From: Auricularia sp. M13
Taxonomy: Eukaryota > Basidiomycota > Agaricomycetes > Auriculariales > Auriculariaceae
Reading direction: 5' to 3'
Assembly: GCA_037042915.1 (NCBI GenBank)
Contig: CM073196.1
Coordinates: 3,720,001-3,784,000 of the forward strand
DNA length: 64,000 nucleotides
This document shows, piece by piece, positions 43,178 through 56,135 of this stretch. The position numbers were made by a program, and so were the translations under genes. Position 1 is the first letter of the stretch. Each line of letters begins with the position of its first letter. The notes under the pieces are model-generated. The model did not search any database. It was given only the letters and a program-made list of their open reading frames with translations, and was not told the origin of the DNA.

Positions 43178-43461
43178 TGTTACGGCTCATTCGCTTTTCG
43201 CTCCTATCGCCGTTGGGCTTATCGGACCTCACTCGCGCCGACGTCATACGGACCGAGTCATCAGACCGAGACCCGCCGGCGCATGCGTGGCCCCGGCCTG
43301 CGGTCAGCGGTCCGGCCGGATCCGGACCCCCTTTATATACCGTGTGTTGTCCGCTCTTTGTATGCTAGATTCAAGCTGGTTTGCCCACCGCCGATACATC
43401 TCGTCCTTTTCCCCCCACCCGCAGAGCGTCCGTTCGGCGAGTATCCTCGGTCACCGTAACA
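43178..43461 (+). repeat. 5' LTR of the Gypsy element
   Basis: 284 bp, begins TGTTACGGCTC, ends CACCGTAACA. Contains TATATA near the U3/R border (about 43335). Confidence 0.9.
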
Positions 43462-43637
43462 TAAGCTCGAATCTACCCCTCCCTTACCGACGCTCCGCGT
43501 ATCCCCCGTTCCTTCCCCCGCCTTCACCCCGCGCCCTCGGTCAAGCTGTCGCACACCACCCCCGACGTCCAGGCCGACGGCGAAGAACTCGCCTCCCATC
43601 TCCAGCGCCTTTCGCTTTCCCCGACACCACCGTCAAG

Positions 43638-44740
43638 ATGCCGATGACGACCGAGGAGTTCGCTACCTCCATCGAAACGTCGTTGGTCAACGCCATCAAA
43701 TCGCTCGGACTCAAACCGGGCAACCCACCCACCAAAAACTACGTCCAGGCCCCGGAGGATTACGATGGGACCCGCGCCAACTACGAGACCTTCCGTCGGA
43801 CCTTGGAGCTCCACGTCAAAGGAATCCCCGGCGACCGCAACAAGATACTCGCCGCGCTCGGCTTCCTGACCAAAGGTGACGCCGACGCTTGGGCACAGAA
43901 CTGGGGTCAGCTCCACGACCTGGACTCGCCGGACCTCAAGTGGAGCGACTTCCTTCGCGACCTCGACGAGAAGTTCCTCGACCCGCGCATCGCCGAGCAC
44001 GCCCGCGAGGCGATCTCCAAGCTCACTCAAGGCCGAGGCGACGCCGACACCTTCTTCCTCAAGTTCGACGAGCTCCGCATCAAGGCCGGATTTACCAACC
44101 CGGAGTATCACGACATCGTTCTCGTCGACTACCTTCGGCGCAACCTCAAGCCGGCGCTCGTCCTCGCCGTGATGCAGTCGCACGAAATCTTCCGGACCAC
44201 CAGTCTCGCCACGGTCGAAGGACTTCGCAAGGCCGAGGTCGCAACCGAGGACAAGCTCGTCAAGATGGAGGCCGACGCCGAGAAACCGCTCGGATACTTT
44301 CAATTCCGCAAGTACGCCCTTGAGCAGGACCCGATTATCCGCCGCCACGGTGACCACGCCCGGCCACCAACTCTACGCCGCGCCCGGCGGCCAAGCCCTT
44401 CGTTCACCATTACACCGAGAGGGTGACTCAACCGGTGATTGTACCTGCCGCGGCGCCCGCTCCGGCGATCACCGCCCCAGCCACCACCGGTCCTGCGCAC
44501 GACCCGGACCCCATGGACGTGGACCGTCACCGCGCTCGGACCCTAGGACTCTGCTACCGCTGCAAGAAACCCGGCCATCTCGCTCGGGACTGCCAGGAGA
44601 GGAACTTCAAGGACGTCATCCGAGGCCTTTCCACCGAAGACATGGAGGAGATCGCTCGGATGGTCGAAGGAAAATCCACGCTCCTGGAGGAACACGCCGA
44701 GGAGACCGAGGACAAGGATTTTTCCGCCCCGCAGTGATTT
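43638..44740 (+). mobile_element. Gypsy gag region
   Basis: Capsid-type helical region opening MPMTTEEFATSIETSLVNA, with a retrotransposon-gag pattern (DWAQNW-like DAWAQNWGQLHDLD, FLRDLDEKFLDP). A single CCHC zinc knuckle, CYRCKKPGHLARDC, lies near 44550. Fossil; details of its state are not listed. Confidence 0.85.
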
Positions 44741-47700
44741 CCGCGCGATCCCTGTGGGAAGGCGACGGTGTGCCCTCCGTACCGAATACAGATGAACGTC
44801 TTGTCGATACGCACACCGAGCGTGAACACCTAAGACTCGCCGAGGTCCGACCCTCGGCCCTAAGGCAAATGAACATACCTCTCACCCTCACCTCCCTCGA
44901 CACCGGAGAACGGATCCCGGCCAAAGCTCTTTTGGATAGTGGATGCACGACCTCAAGTGTGGACCAGGCGTTTGTCAAACGCCGGCAGCTTACAACCCAA
45001 GCCGCAGCCGTCGTTCGGACCGTCTACAACGCCGACGGCTCGGTCAACGGATTTATCAAGGAGTACGTCGAACTCCTTGTGGTCGTGCGCGACGCACGCG
45101 GCCGCGAACACGGCGAACGGCGCGACTTTCCGGTAGCCAATCTTGGTGGAAAACACGACCTCTTTCTAGGATACGACTGGTTGGTGGAGCACAACCCGGA
45201 AATTGACTGGCCGAAGGGGGCGCTCACGTTCACCCGCTGCCCTCCTCGCTGTGGCATGCCGAACCCGGCGCCGAGCTCGGCCCGCTACCTCGCCAAGGAC
45301 TTCGCCTCACTCGCCGACGCTTTGGAGTTCGCGGCCGACGACGAAGAAGAGTACGTTCGGGCTTTCGAGTCTATCTCAACCCGCATTGAGCAGGCCGCCA
45401 AACCCGCCGTCGTCGCCGACATCCCCGAATACTACCGCGAGTACGCCGACGTGTTCGAAAAGAAGGAATTCGACAAGCTACCCCCCCATCGTCGGTGGGA
45501 TCACGAAATCAACCTCCGGCCCGGATGGGAGAACGACCGCAAGCTCCGCGGAAAGGTTTACGCCTTGTCGCCGAAGGAGACACAGGCGATGAACGAGTTC
45601 TTGGACGAGAACCTCGCGACGGGTCGTATTCGGCCGTCCAACTCGCCCATTGCATCGCCGCTTTTCTTCGTCGGCAAGAAGGATGGAGGACTCCGACCGA
45701 CTATGGATTACAGGAGGCTCAACGACCACACCGTGCGGGACTCCTACCCCCTCCCGCTGGTCGCCGACGTCATGACCAAGATCAAGGACGCCCGTTATTT
45801 CTCTAAGTTCGACGTCCGATGGGGGTACAACAACGTCCGAATCCGACCGGGAGACGAATTCAGGGCCGCGTTCATCACGAGCCGAGGTCTGTTCGAACCC
45901 ACCGTCATGTTCTTCGGCATGACCAACAGCCCGGCCACCTTCCAACGCATGGTGGACGACATATTCGGCGACCTTATTCGGCGGATCGTCCTTATCGTCT
46001 ATATGGACGACCTTTTGGTTTTTACCCGCACCTTGGAGGACCATCGGACCGCGGTTCGGGCCGTACTGGAACTGTGTCGGCAGACAGGCCTATACCTCAA
46101 ACTGGAGAAATGCGAGTTCGAGCAAGCCCAAGTCAAGTTCCTCGGCCTGGTTGTAGGAAACGGGCAGGTATCCATGGACCCAGTCAAGGTGGAGGCCATA
46201 CGCCGTTGGAACCCCCCGCGCAACCTGCGGGAGGTCCGGTCGTTCATGCAGTTCTGTAACTTCTACCGGAACTTCATCCCCCATTTCGCGCACATCACGA
46301 AACCCTTCAACCGTCTAACGGAAAAGGGGGTCGTATTCGAATGGGGCCCGGAGCAGCAGCAGGCTTTCGAGGACCTTCGCGACGCCGTGTGCAACGACGT
46401 TACTCTTCTTCTCCCCAGGACCGGGCCCCGTTCAGGTTGGAGACCGACGCATCAGACTACGCGGCAGGAGGAGTCCTCCACCAGGTCATCGACGGGAAGC
46501 TACGCCCACTCGGGTTCTTTAGCAAGAGCTTCAGTCCCGCTGAGCGTAATTACGAGATCTACGACAAGGAGATGCTCGCGATGATGCTTTGCCTCGAACA
46601 TTGGCGCCACTTCCTCAAAGGGGCCCCGCAGTTCCAGATATGGACCGACCATCGGAATCTGCAGTACTTCCGCGAGCCGCAAAAGCTCAACCGTCGGCAA
46701 GCTCGTTGGCTCACCGAGCTCTCCGAGTATGATTTTACATTGCACCACCGGCCGGGCAAGACGAACGTCATCGCCGACGAGCTGAGCCGGAACATGCCTA
46801 ATGAGGGGGCAGAAGACAACGCCGACGTTGTCCTCCTGCAACCGGACCGTTTCGTCAACTCGCCGAGGAGCACAACGGACCGTTGGACGTGATCATTCGG
46901 CAACTAGGACTCCGAGACGAGGACCACATCCTGGCCGAGGTTTGCAAGTACGCCAACGAACGCGACGAGGCAGTCAAGAAGGGCCTGCTTGCGTACCCGC
47001 AGGACTTTGTGGAGACGAACGGCGTCGTCGAGTACAAAGGCCGAGTCTACATCCCGCGTAACCGCCGACTACGTGAACGCATCGTCAGCGCATTTCACGA
47101 CACACCGATAGCAGGACATCCGGGCAGGTACAAGACTTTGGAGCTCCTTAACCGGTACTACTGGTTCCCCGGCATGACCGCGTATGTTGCGCGTTACGTC
47201 CGCGCATGCGACGTTTGCCAACGCTCCAAACCGAGGCACGGACCCCTGGCAGGACCCCTACACCCCAACGAGGCGCCGAGTGCTCCGTGGGAGGTCGTTT
47301 CCGCCGACCTCATCGGGCCATTGCCCGAGTCGTTTGGCTTCAACGCGGTCTTCGTCGTGACCGACCGCCACAGCAAGATGGTCATCCTCTGCCCGACGCA
47401 TGTTACGGTGACGTCGGAGGGTATAGCGCGCTTGTACCGTGACTTCGTCTTCAAACGGTTCGGCCTGTTCAAGAAGCTCATCAGCGACCGCGGCCCGCAG
47501 TTCGTGTCGGGATTCGCGAACGAGCTCTACAAGCTCCTCGGTATCGAGGCAAACCCGTCCACCGCGTACCACCCGCAGACCGACGGACAGACCGAGCGGG
47601 AGAACGCGGAGATCGAGAAGTACCTTCGCGCATGGACCAACGCCCGGCAGGATGACTGGGCCGACTGGCTCGCTATGGCCGAGTTCGCCATCAACAACCG

Positions 47701-48500
47701 CGCGTCCGAGGCGACGGGTACGTCTCCGTTCTTCCTCAATCACGGTCGCCACCCACGTATGGGCGTGGAACCGCGTCGAGCGGTCACCAACGAGTCGGCC
47801 GCCCAGTTCGCCCAGCGGATGGAAAGGACCTGGGAGGAGGCCCAATCCGCACTCACCAAGGCCGCCGCGTCCATGAAGACACAGTACGACCGGCGCCGAG
47901 GTGCTTCGCGACAATACAAGGTCGGCGACAAAGTGTGGCTCGAAGCGACCAACCTCAAGCTTGCGGTCTCGTCCAAGAAACTGGCCGAACGGCGCTTCGG
48001 TCCTTTCAAGATCCTCGAAAGTGTGGGTCATTCCGCCTTCAAATTGGAGCTGCCGGAGGCGTGGAAAAACCTACACCCCGTCTTCCACGAAAGCCTCCTC
48101 TCGCCGTACGTTGCGCCGTACGCCCGCACCAACGCCGCCCCGCCCCGCCGGCGCCGACCATCGTGGACGATCACGAGGAGTACGAAGTGGAGGAGATCCT
48201 GGATTCCAAGAAGCTCGGACGAGGCGTTGTCTACCTGGTCAAATGGGCCGGCTACGGGCGCGAGCACAACTCCTGGGTCCCCAAGGAAATCTCGGCAACG
48301 CGATCGGCGCCGTCGAGGACTTCGTCCGCCGCAACCCGGGTAAACCCCAGAACATCCACTCTCTCGTCTTCGACCGTGCCATATTTCCCTCCAACTTCTT
48401 CGAGCGCCACCATACCACAGGGATCGACTTCAACATCCCCGACCCGGTCACCGCGGCCCGCAGGGCGCGGGCCCTCGGCACGACGCTCGTTCGGTCCTAG
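44741..48500 (+). mobile_element. Gypsy pol region with chromodomain
   Basis: Aspartic protease (ALLDSGCTTSSVD) near 44930; reverse transcriptase with the YMDDLLVF catalytic motif near 46000; RNase H near 46440-46700. Integrase follows, with zinc domain (HPGRYKTLELLNRYYWFPGM, CDVCQRSK) and DDE core near 47100-47650. A chromodomain (EILDSKKLGRGVVYLVKWAG) near 48200 marks it as a chromovirus, the kind that targets heterochromatin. Fossil. Confidence 0.9.
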
Positions 48501-48511
48501 TAGGGGGGTTA

Positions 48512-48795
48512 TGTTACGGCTCATTCGCTTTTCGCTCCTATCGCCGTTGGGCTTATCGGACCTCACTCGCGCCGACGTCATACGGACCGAGTCATCAGAC
48601 CGAGACCCGCCGGCGCATGCGTGGCCCCGGCCTGCGGTCAGCGGTCCGGCCGGATCCGGACCCCCTTTATATACCGTGTGTTGTCCGCTCTTTGTATGCT
48701 AGATTCGAGCTGGTTTGCCCACCGCCGATACATCTCGTCCTTTTCCCCCCACCCGCAGAGCGTCCGTTCGGCGAGTATCCTCGGTCACCGTAACA
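48512..48795 (+). repeat. 3' LTR of the Gypsy element
   Basis: 284 bp, near-identical to the 5' LTR. Preceded by a short G-rich polypurine stretch (TAGGGGGGTTA). Confidence 0.9.
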
Positions 48796-51700
48796 GCGTG
48801 GCGCCCACTGTTCCTGCAGCCATCGGCGCCCATGGTTCTTGCGCAAGGTGCGAGGCAGGCGCAGTCGGAGGGGGCAAAGGTGGGAGTGGCTGGCCTTGCC
48901 CCGCACCGGAAGTGGATGGCAACAATGCGCTCCCCGCGTCAAAATGCGTAACGGCCGGAATACGCAAGTCGGGAACTGGCAGGGATGACTGGAGATGCGG
49001 CTGCGCGCGGTCGCCGATGGGGCCAGCCATCGGCGCCCTGTTTGCCTGCGCAGCAGGCACAGACTGAGCGGGAAACGGTGCGAGCCCTGCGGACGGCGTG
49101 GCGGCGGAGGCGGAGAACACGCTCGCGGGGTCGATAGTCCCGGGTTCCGACGGCCTCAGCAGCAGGTTCGTCGTGTCGACATATCCGCCTTGCACCGGCT
49201 GCTGCAGATCGAACGCCTGTGCCTCATGCTCATCGTAGTCCAAAAAGAGTGGCCCCTTTCCAGTCCCGTCTAGCGCGCGCCAAGCGTTGTCGCCCTTGGG
49301 AAATATCCCGGGTTTTCCCTCTCCAGTTGGTCGAAGATACTCTCCGAGGGCTCACGGTTGTGTTCGCGCAACAGTTCTGCATTCTATGGTCATGTGCGCG
49401 TCAGTTCTGAGTGACGTATTTCTGTTGCTCTGTGCGTACTGTTGCCACGCTCTCCTCCTCCTCCTCCTCCATCGCGTCCTCGATCGCACCGCCGCCTCCA
49501 CGCTGAGTGTTCCGCGGCTCCGCCTGGCGACCCGCCGCCGGTGCGCGCGGCGCTTCTTCTGCGGCGCGTCCGTCTCCTCTGTCGCCTTCTTGCGCTTCCT
49601 TGCCGGCTCTTCGCGCGGCCTTCGCCTTCGACGAACTCGCGCCAGGCTTGTCGTCGACCTGGTCGGCTTCGTCATCCGCCTTCGCCTTCTTAGCGACACC
49701 TGTCGCCTTGGACGATTTTGCGCCAGACTTGCTGTCGACCTGCCCGCTGCCGGTTGCCGCGTCCTGCGCTCTCATGACATCGGCGATGCGCAGCAACACG
49801 GTGCCTTGATCTGTCGTCCAGAAAGGCAGGTTCTTCCAGTCGCTATACGAGCCTGGCTCATAGCGCAGCTGACGTTCCTCTGGGTGTCATCAGCTTCGAC
49901 TTGTCGCGCGGTCTCTGTGATCCACTAACCTTCAGTGTACGGCACCAAGCGCAGTCCGATGACGCTGTCCGTCGGCGAGCGCAATAAAGGCCACAGAGCG
50001 TCGATGAGCTTGATCATTTCCGACCGGCTGTAGTGAGTCTGAACGATGTCCATCGGCAGCCTGACGCCGTCCGGCCAGCCCTCGACGTGGTGATCGTTTT
50101 CGTGGACCTTGGTGCCGAACTTCGCATACGTTCCCTTTGAGCTGTCCGCAACGTCTGCGTCGATGGTACCTTTCTGCGCATCAGCATTCATCGCCGTCGT
50201 GAATGGAAAAACCATACCGAGCCACCTCTGGAGTGCCTTGCGGAGTGCACTGCGAACCATGCCCTGGTCCTTTTTCTCGCGCTTCAATTTCGCCTGCATG
50301 TCCTCGCTGTAATCTTCAAACGCCTGCTCCTTCAAATTGAGCGCTAATTAACAATACACAGTCAAGTCAGCGACGTTCTCGACGCTCGCGCCGCCGTTAC
50401 ACGCACCCTTGCAGGAGCACCTGCTCGTTGGCTGCCGTCGCGAGGGCTACTCCGTTTGAGGCCGCCATCTTGCGCGCTATCCGATTGTTCGCGAAGCAGC
50501 AACTTGCCTGCTGTGCCAGCGTTTGCCCCGGCGAACGCAGATCATCCACCCGAAGACCGAGATGCCGAAGTTGTAGTAGTACGGCTCCATCTGCGAGTCC
50601 AGGTTAGACAGGTTCAAGTGTCGGGCAGTAGCAAGCTATTGAGCTTACTTCCGACTCGATGTGATTTGTGAGGCGACGCATGACCTTCGCCGTGTTGCCC
50701 AGGCTCACTTCTGTCGTCGCCAGCTCAGCATCCAGGCGCTTGTTCCATACCAGGAGCTTCTTGTGGAAAGCGTCGCGTTCGGGCTGCGTCTTCAGTTTGG
50801 CCATTTCCGCCTCGTATTCTTCGCGGCATCTTCTCGCGAAGACAATTTTCTTGTCGGGGTCTGCGGGTTTGTTAGTCGCGTCCAAGGACACTGCGAATTA
50901 CCAGGTCCGCTCACCTTCACTCGCTTCGAACGCCTTGCGAACTTCTGCCCAGAACTTCGTCTGCCAGAGGTTCCATGTCGTCGGACCCTTGGACTGCAGC
51001 GCGTGGAGCACCACGCCGAGCCGCTTGATGAGGGACTGCGGCGAAACACCATACTCCTTGGCCTTGTCCTCGACCCACTTCAGGAACTTCTTCCCGCCTG
51101 CATCGAACTCGTCCGCGTACGCCTTGGGGAGAGGACCTGGCTTATATGCACCCGCAGGTCGATGAGCGCCGTCGCTGTCGTCGTCGCTTTCTTCGCTCTC
51201 GTAGCCCTCCACCGCCCTCGGGTCGAACCTGAGGCCATCGTCCTCGTCGTTGATGTCGCTAAAAAGTAGCGGCCTACAATTCGGCCGCCGCGGTCTTGAG
51301 TCAGTATTAACTCATGAACTAGATAGCGGGCAAACGCACCTGCGCGCCATCTGCGGTCGCCGTGACCTTGTCCTCGTCGCCAGCGGCGTTAGGAGCCGGT
51401 TGTAGTGGTTCGGACGGTACAAGGTGTCCGCCGCCTCGTGCACCACGACCTCGAGCCCGACCGCGTCCACGCCCGCGACCACGCCCGCGCGCCGAGGCAG
51501 GCGCGCCGTCGTCAAGGACCCCGTGCTCCTCCGTATCCGCCTCCTCGCCATCCAATGGCCGCTCTGACGTGTCGTGCTTCGACGCGCCGAGAGCACGAGT
51601 CGCAGCGCCGTCGTCTGACTCCGCCTGGTCGGGCGCGCGCGCGTTGGACTTTGCCTGCTTGGCCGACTTTGGCACCAGCGGGGCGCGCGTGTTGGAGGTG

Positions 51701-51810
51701 GGCTGCGGCTTCGCCTTCGTCGACGAGGCCTGTCCACCCGCCTTCACCTGCGCGGTCGACGTTGATGCCGCCTGCGCGGCTGTCTTCTGCGCAGGCGGCT
51801 TGAGCGGGTC

Positions 51811-52665
51811 TGTCACGGCAGAGCGCTCGTCACTCGCCGAGACCGACGCCCAAGAGAGGAGAGAGGGACGAGGAAGAACGGACAAGCGATACAATTGACC
51901 AGACCAAACCTGGGGTACACGCATCTACACCCTACAACCTATATACCCTTCCCCCAGGGTCCGATGATCCGGTCCAGGGTGATCCCGGAGCTAAAGGGTC
52001 CATTCACCATCATCTCCCATGATGCCAACACCCTACCACACCTCCAATCGAACCTGGTCCGAGACAGGACAAAGGTGCCGAGGTATGCTATCCACATACA
52101 CACCCACCGAGGGCACGAGCCGGGAGGAAGGCACCTCCCGAGTGCACGGGGAGAGCGCCGAGCGGCTGAGGCCACGGGCCGAGGGTCCGAGGATGTAGCC
52201 GAGCTTGTACCAGGCGATGACAACCGGCCTACTATCCCTCCGAGGGGTGTCGCACCAGCGAGGAGTCCAACAGAGGCGTTCCAGACCCTCCGAGGTCGTT
52301 CAGGGTGGCCCACCGAGTTCGCCCGAGGTCAGAAGGGGATCCTAGAGTCCATCCCGAGCATCACAACACCCATACCCGACGCATACAGCGAGGGGAGAGC
52401 TGCCGAACCCTGGTCCGAGGATAAGAAGCCTCCACCGAGCCGAATTGGGGTATGCGCCGAGGTCGTCTCACCCCTAGACAGGTAGAGAGCGGCGCATCGA
52501 TCATATCCCGAGTTGAGCAGCCCGAGGCGTATAACCCTGGCCGAGTCTCCGTTCGAGGGTAAACAGTGCGCCGACTGTATGCAGCAGCGACCGAGCGCTC
52601 GGCGAAGCGGCGTAAAACCCGCGGACGAGCGGACAGAGCTTGCGACGGCCGTGATGACCGCAACA
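51811..52665 (+). repeat. 5' LTR (855 bp) of the non-autonomous element
   Basis: Begins TGTCACGGCAG, ends GATGACCGCAACA. Confidence 0.9.
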
Positions 52666-52834
52666 TAACCCCCCCTTCAAGCCGCGAGCCGAGGGAGTGT
52701 CCGAGAGAGGGAGGCGAAAGGCGGGGAGGACGAAACAACGGACCGAGGGCGCCGCGGACTGAATAGCAATTCAGTTCACGGTTTGACATAAAGCGTCGGC
52801 CTGTCAGTTTGCTTCTTGTCCTCATACCACCACC

Positions 52835-54280
52835 ATGCCCGCTACAGACCGCGTTGACAACGTCCGCGCCGACCAGCCCAGCAGCGGGGCGCCCGCCTGG
52901 GTGCCCGTGTTGGACGACTTTGTTCTTTCTCGCGCCCGGCCCGATGACCTGGAGGCCCGCGTCGTCGTCCTCGGCGACGCCGTCAACCGTATTGTCGCCG
53001 CGCTCGTTGACCCTGGGATCCCGCCCGCGCACCGTGACTTGGCCCGCCACCGCCAGCTTGAGTTCGAGACGGAGCGCCGCTTGTTGCTCGCGCTGTTGCC
53101 CTCCGCCCGTGTCCTGGCAGCCAGTCTGGCGGCGTGCTCGTCGCCGTCGGACGCGCTGCTCCTGCCGTCCATGACCGTGCCGCCGTCGCCGTCCGACCCT
53201 GTCCGTCCGCTGGCTTTGCGCTTGCCCCCGTTGCCGTCGGACGCTGCCTCCCGCCCGCGCTGCTCGGCGTTGAGGATTCCGCCCGGGCACCCGTTATACG
53301 CTGAGTGCAAGGAGCCCGCGCCGTCGTCGTCCACTGCTGCTCCGTTGCCGCGCCGTCCCGTACCGGCGTCGTCGTCGTCCCGCGCGCCGGGGCCGTCTTT
53401 CCCTGCGCGCTCGGCGCCGACCCCTCGTCCGCCGCGCTCGTCGTCTGCTGCCCGCGCGCCGCCCGCGTCCGCGCCACCACCGCCGACACTTCTCCACCAC
53501 CCGCGACGGCCGAGGACACCCCCGGCCGGTGTGTACGAGCGTCCGGCGCTGCGCGAGCGGCGTCAGGCGTGGGATAATGCGTTCGCCGACGGTCTGATCG
53601 ACCGCCACGGGGTCCCGACGTCGGTAAGTGCTTTGTTCTGTTGCTGCTGGTAGCGGGGTATTAACATTCGGCAGCCGTGTAGCCGATGCGTGGACCGCGA
53701 CGATGAGTGCCTTCCGGCGCAGGGGCTGGCGGCGTGCCTCGAGTGCTCGCGCCGGAAGGTGAAGTGCTCGTGGAAGGATCTGCGCGCGCCGCTCGGGTTC
53801 GGGACCAAGACCGGGAAGGGTTCCAAGGCGCCGGCGTCGGACACGCGTGCGCCGCCATCTCGCTCCCGCGCCGCGTCCGTCGTACCCCAGGCGCCCGCGT
53901 CGTCATCGTCTCGTGCTTCGCGGTCTCGGACCGCGAAGGAGAGTCTGCCTGCGCTGCCTATTGAGGCACCGAGTGCGGGCGTCACGGCGGCCGCGCCCCC
54001 GCTGCATCCCAACTTCATGGCGCAGTTCGCGGCGGCGTGGTCATTGGTTGCCGGGGGAGCCGCTCCGCCCGCGTCGTCGCATGTGTCCGTGCCTTTGCGC
54101 TCGGCCATGCGCCGCGGCACTCGTTTTGCGGCGGGTACGGCGACGCGGTCGTCCCGCTCGTCAGTTACACCCGGGGCGAGCTCCTCGCGCGCGTCGGGAC
54201 CACCTGAGTCGGGTCCGGAGGAGGAGGAGGAGGACGAGGACGAGGTGGAGGAGGTGGAGGAAGCGATGGACATGGACTGA
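52835..54280 (+). CDS. Zn2Cys6-like protein inside the non-autonomous LTR element
   Basis: Two exons (52835-53623, 53675-54280; 51-bp intron, GTAAGT to GCAG) give about 464 residues. The N-terminal 130 residues look folded and helical (FVLSRARPDDLEARVVVLGD, LEFETERRLLLALLPSARVL), followed by a Pro/Ser/Ala-rich linker. The intron splits the zinc region: PCSRCVDRDDEC, then AACLECSRRKVKCSW, giving C-x2-C-x6-C and C-x2-C-x6-C, the spacing of fungal Zn2Cys6 clusters with the basic RRKVK. The C-terminus is Ser/Ala-rich and ends in a run of Glu/Asp. It may be a DNA-binding protein captured by the element or serving it. It is not a canonical transcription factor: no fungal TF middle domain is seen. 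Confidence 0.7.
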
Positions 54281-55278
54281 GGATTCGGTTCGGCATCCTG
54301 TACTTAGTCTTTCTTGTCGCAATGGGCGCATGTACAGAATATAAATAGCTTTCTTGAATCTGGGACCGAAGTGGGAGTCCGAACCAGCGCAAAGACCAAT
54401 TGGACTTCTTTCTGCGGGTCCGGGACTTTGGCTCCAGTCGTCGGCGTATCCATCCTGGTGTGGCACCTTCCGACCCAGGCATCCTGCGGCCGACTCCAAG
54501 GTCCGGGAAAGGTTGGATTCCAGTCCTGTGCTGTGTCCTGTTGGTCCGACTGCGCCTGCGCACCGACCCATAAGTGATAAGGGAAATAAGGAACGTGTGG
54601 GATCCGCCGTCGGCGGCTGGGGTTCGCGCAGCGAGTGAAGTTACTGGTTGCTGGAGCTTCGGCGTGAGCTCGGGGCATCGTTAAACGTCGTACATGTCGT
54701 CCAGCCAGCGGCCGGTGGTTCGTGACGTCCTCGGGGCGAGGGTGTTCATATCTCGGGCGTTGCGGCGCGTGCATCCAGTCCATCCGGATCACGGCCGAGG
54801 CCCCATCTGCCGATGGCGTGCGAGAGGGGGGGGGTGTAACAGCTGTGGCTTGAGCGCGCAAGTCCAGACAACCGGGGTGGGGTTTTGGGCGTGGGCGAGT
54901 GTCTCGGTTTACTCGCCGAGGTGGAGGGTGCGAAGGAGGTGCTGCACCAGGGGTCGCCGAGGGCGGGATCGGGGTATCCCGCGCGACCGTGTGGAGAGGC
55001 TGTGCCAAGGGCTTGGTCATGCGCTGCGGCCGATGGGATGGAGATAGGGCCTTGGCAGCGGACGCCTCGCTTCTCGGTGTGGATGGCGACTCCGAGGGAG
55101 AAGGATGCGGGTGCCAATGGACCTCGGCCGGTGCACAGCGGCTAGCTGACGGCGAGGCCGGCCTGATGAGGTCGTCGGCGTGACACACGGGCGATAGTAG
55201 TCGGGAGGACGTCGCGGCCGTGTGGGGAAGAAGAAGAGGGATGAGCGTCGGTCGAAAGGGAGTGAAGGTTTGGTCTTA

Positions 55279-56135
55279 TGTCACGGCAGAGCGCTCGTCA
55301 CTCGCCGAGACCGACGCCCAAGAGAGGAGAGAGGGACGAGGAAGAACGGACAAGCGATACAATTGACCAGACCAAACCTGGGGTACACGCATCTACACCC
55401 TACAACCTATATACCCTTCCCCCAGGGTCCGATGATCCGGTCCAGGGTGATCCCGGAGCTAAAGGGTCCATTCACCATCATCTCCCATGATGCCAACACC
55501 CTACCACACCTCCAATCGAACCTGGTCCGAGACAGGACAAAGGTGCCGAGGTATGCTATCCACATACACACCCACCGAGGGCACGAGCCGGGGAGGAAGG
55601 CACCTCCCGAGTGCACGGGGAGAGCGCCGAGCGGCTGAGGCCACGGGCCGAGGGTCCGAGGATGTAGCCGAGCTTGTACCAGGCGATGACAACCGGCCTA
55701 CTATCCCTCCGAGGGGTGTCGCACCAGCGAGGAGTCCAACAGAGGCGTTCCAGACCCTCCGAGGTCGTTCAGGGTGGCCCACCGAGTTCGCCCGAGGTCA
55801 GAAGGGGATCCTAGAGTCCATCCCGAGCATCACAACACCCATACCCGACGCATACAGCGAGGGGAGAGCTGCCGAACCCTGGTCCGAGGATAAGAAGCCT
55901 CCACCGAGCCGAATTGGGGTATGCGCCGAGGTCGTCTCACCCCCTAGACAGGTAGAGAGCGGCGCATCGATCATATCCCGAGTTGAGCAGCCCGAGGCGT
56001 ATAACCCTGGCCGAGTCTCCGTTCGAGGGTAAACAGTGCGCCGACTGTATGCAGCAGCGACCGAGCGCTCGGCGAAGCGGCGTAAAACCCGCGGACGAGC
56101 GGACAGAGCTTGCGACGGCCGTGATGACCGCAACA
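55279..56135 (+). repeat. 3' LTR (857 bp) of the non-autonomous element
   Basis: Same ends as the 5' copy; preceded within 100 bp by purine-rich stretches (GAAGAAGAAGAGGGA and GAAAGGGAGTGAAGG), one of which is the likely polypurine tract. Confidence 0.9.

Larger units (their letters stand above)
43178..48795 (+). mobile_element. Gypsy-type (chromovirus) LTR retrotransposon
   Basis: A 5,618-bp Ty3/Gypsy element in plus orientation, with 284-bp LTRs at 43178-43461 and 48512-48795 and a perfect GCGTG target duplication at 43173-43177 and 48796-48800. Parts in order: gag, CCHC knuckle, aspartic protease, reverse transcriptase, RNase H, integrase and a C-terminal chromodomain. It is inserted in the last exon of the long minus-strand KDZ-element gene. 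By eye the LTRs differ at about one position, so the insertion is very young. It is structurally full length but its coding region is interrupted about three times, so it is treated as a fossil. Confidence 0.93.
51811..56135 (+). mobile_element. Non-autonomous LTR retroelement carrying a Zn2Cys6-like gene
   Basis: 4,325 bp with LTRs of 855 and 857 bp and a perfect GGGTC target duplication (51806-51810 and 56136-56140). The 2.6-kb interior has no gag, protease, RT or integrase; instead it holds one plus-strand two-exon gene (52835-54280). The LTRs differ by eye only by two 1-bp length changes, so the insertion is very young. It must have been moved by enzymes of another element; the 284-bp-LTR Gypsy at 43 kb is not an obvious partner because the LTRs are unlike. 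It is inserted in an exon of the long minus-strand KDZ-element gene. It looks whole as a non-autonomous element. Confidence 0.88.

Noticed and set aside
49401-51269. Separate host genes on the minus strand at 49.4-51.3 kb
   Set aside because: Frames and splice sites connect to segments beyond both LTR elements, so they are exons of one long KD Z-element gene rather than independent genes.
54304-55188. 294-codon minus-strand frame inside the non-autonomous LTR element
   Set aside because: Pro/Ser/Arg-rich and antisense to the zinc-cluster gene's 3' flank. The CTCAHC word near its end is suggestive but too little to call a gene.
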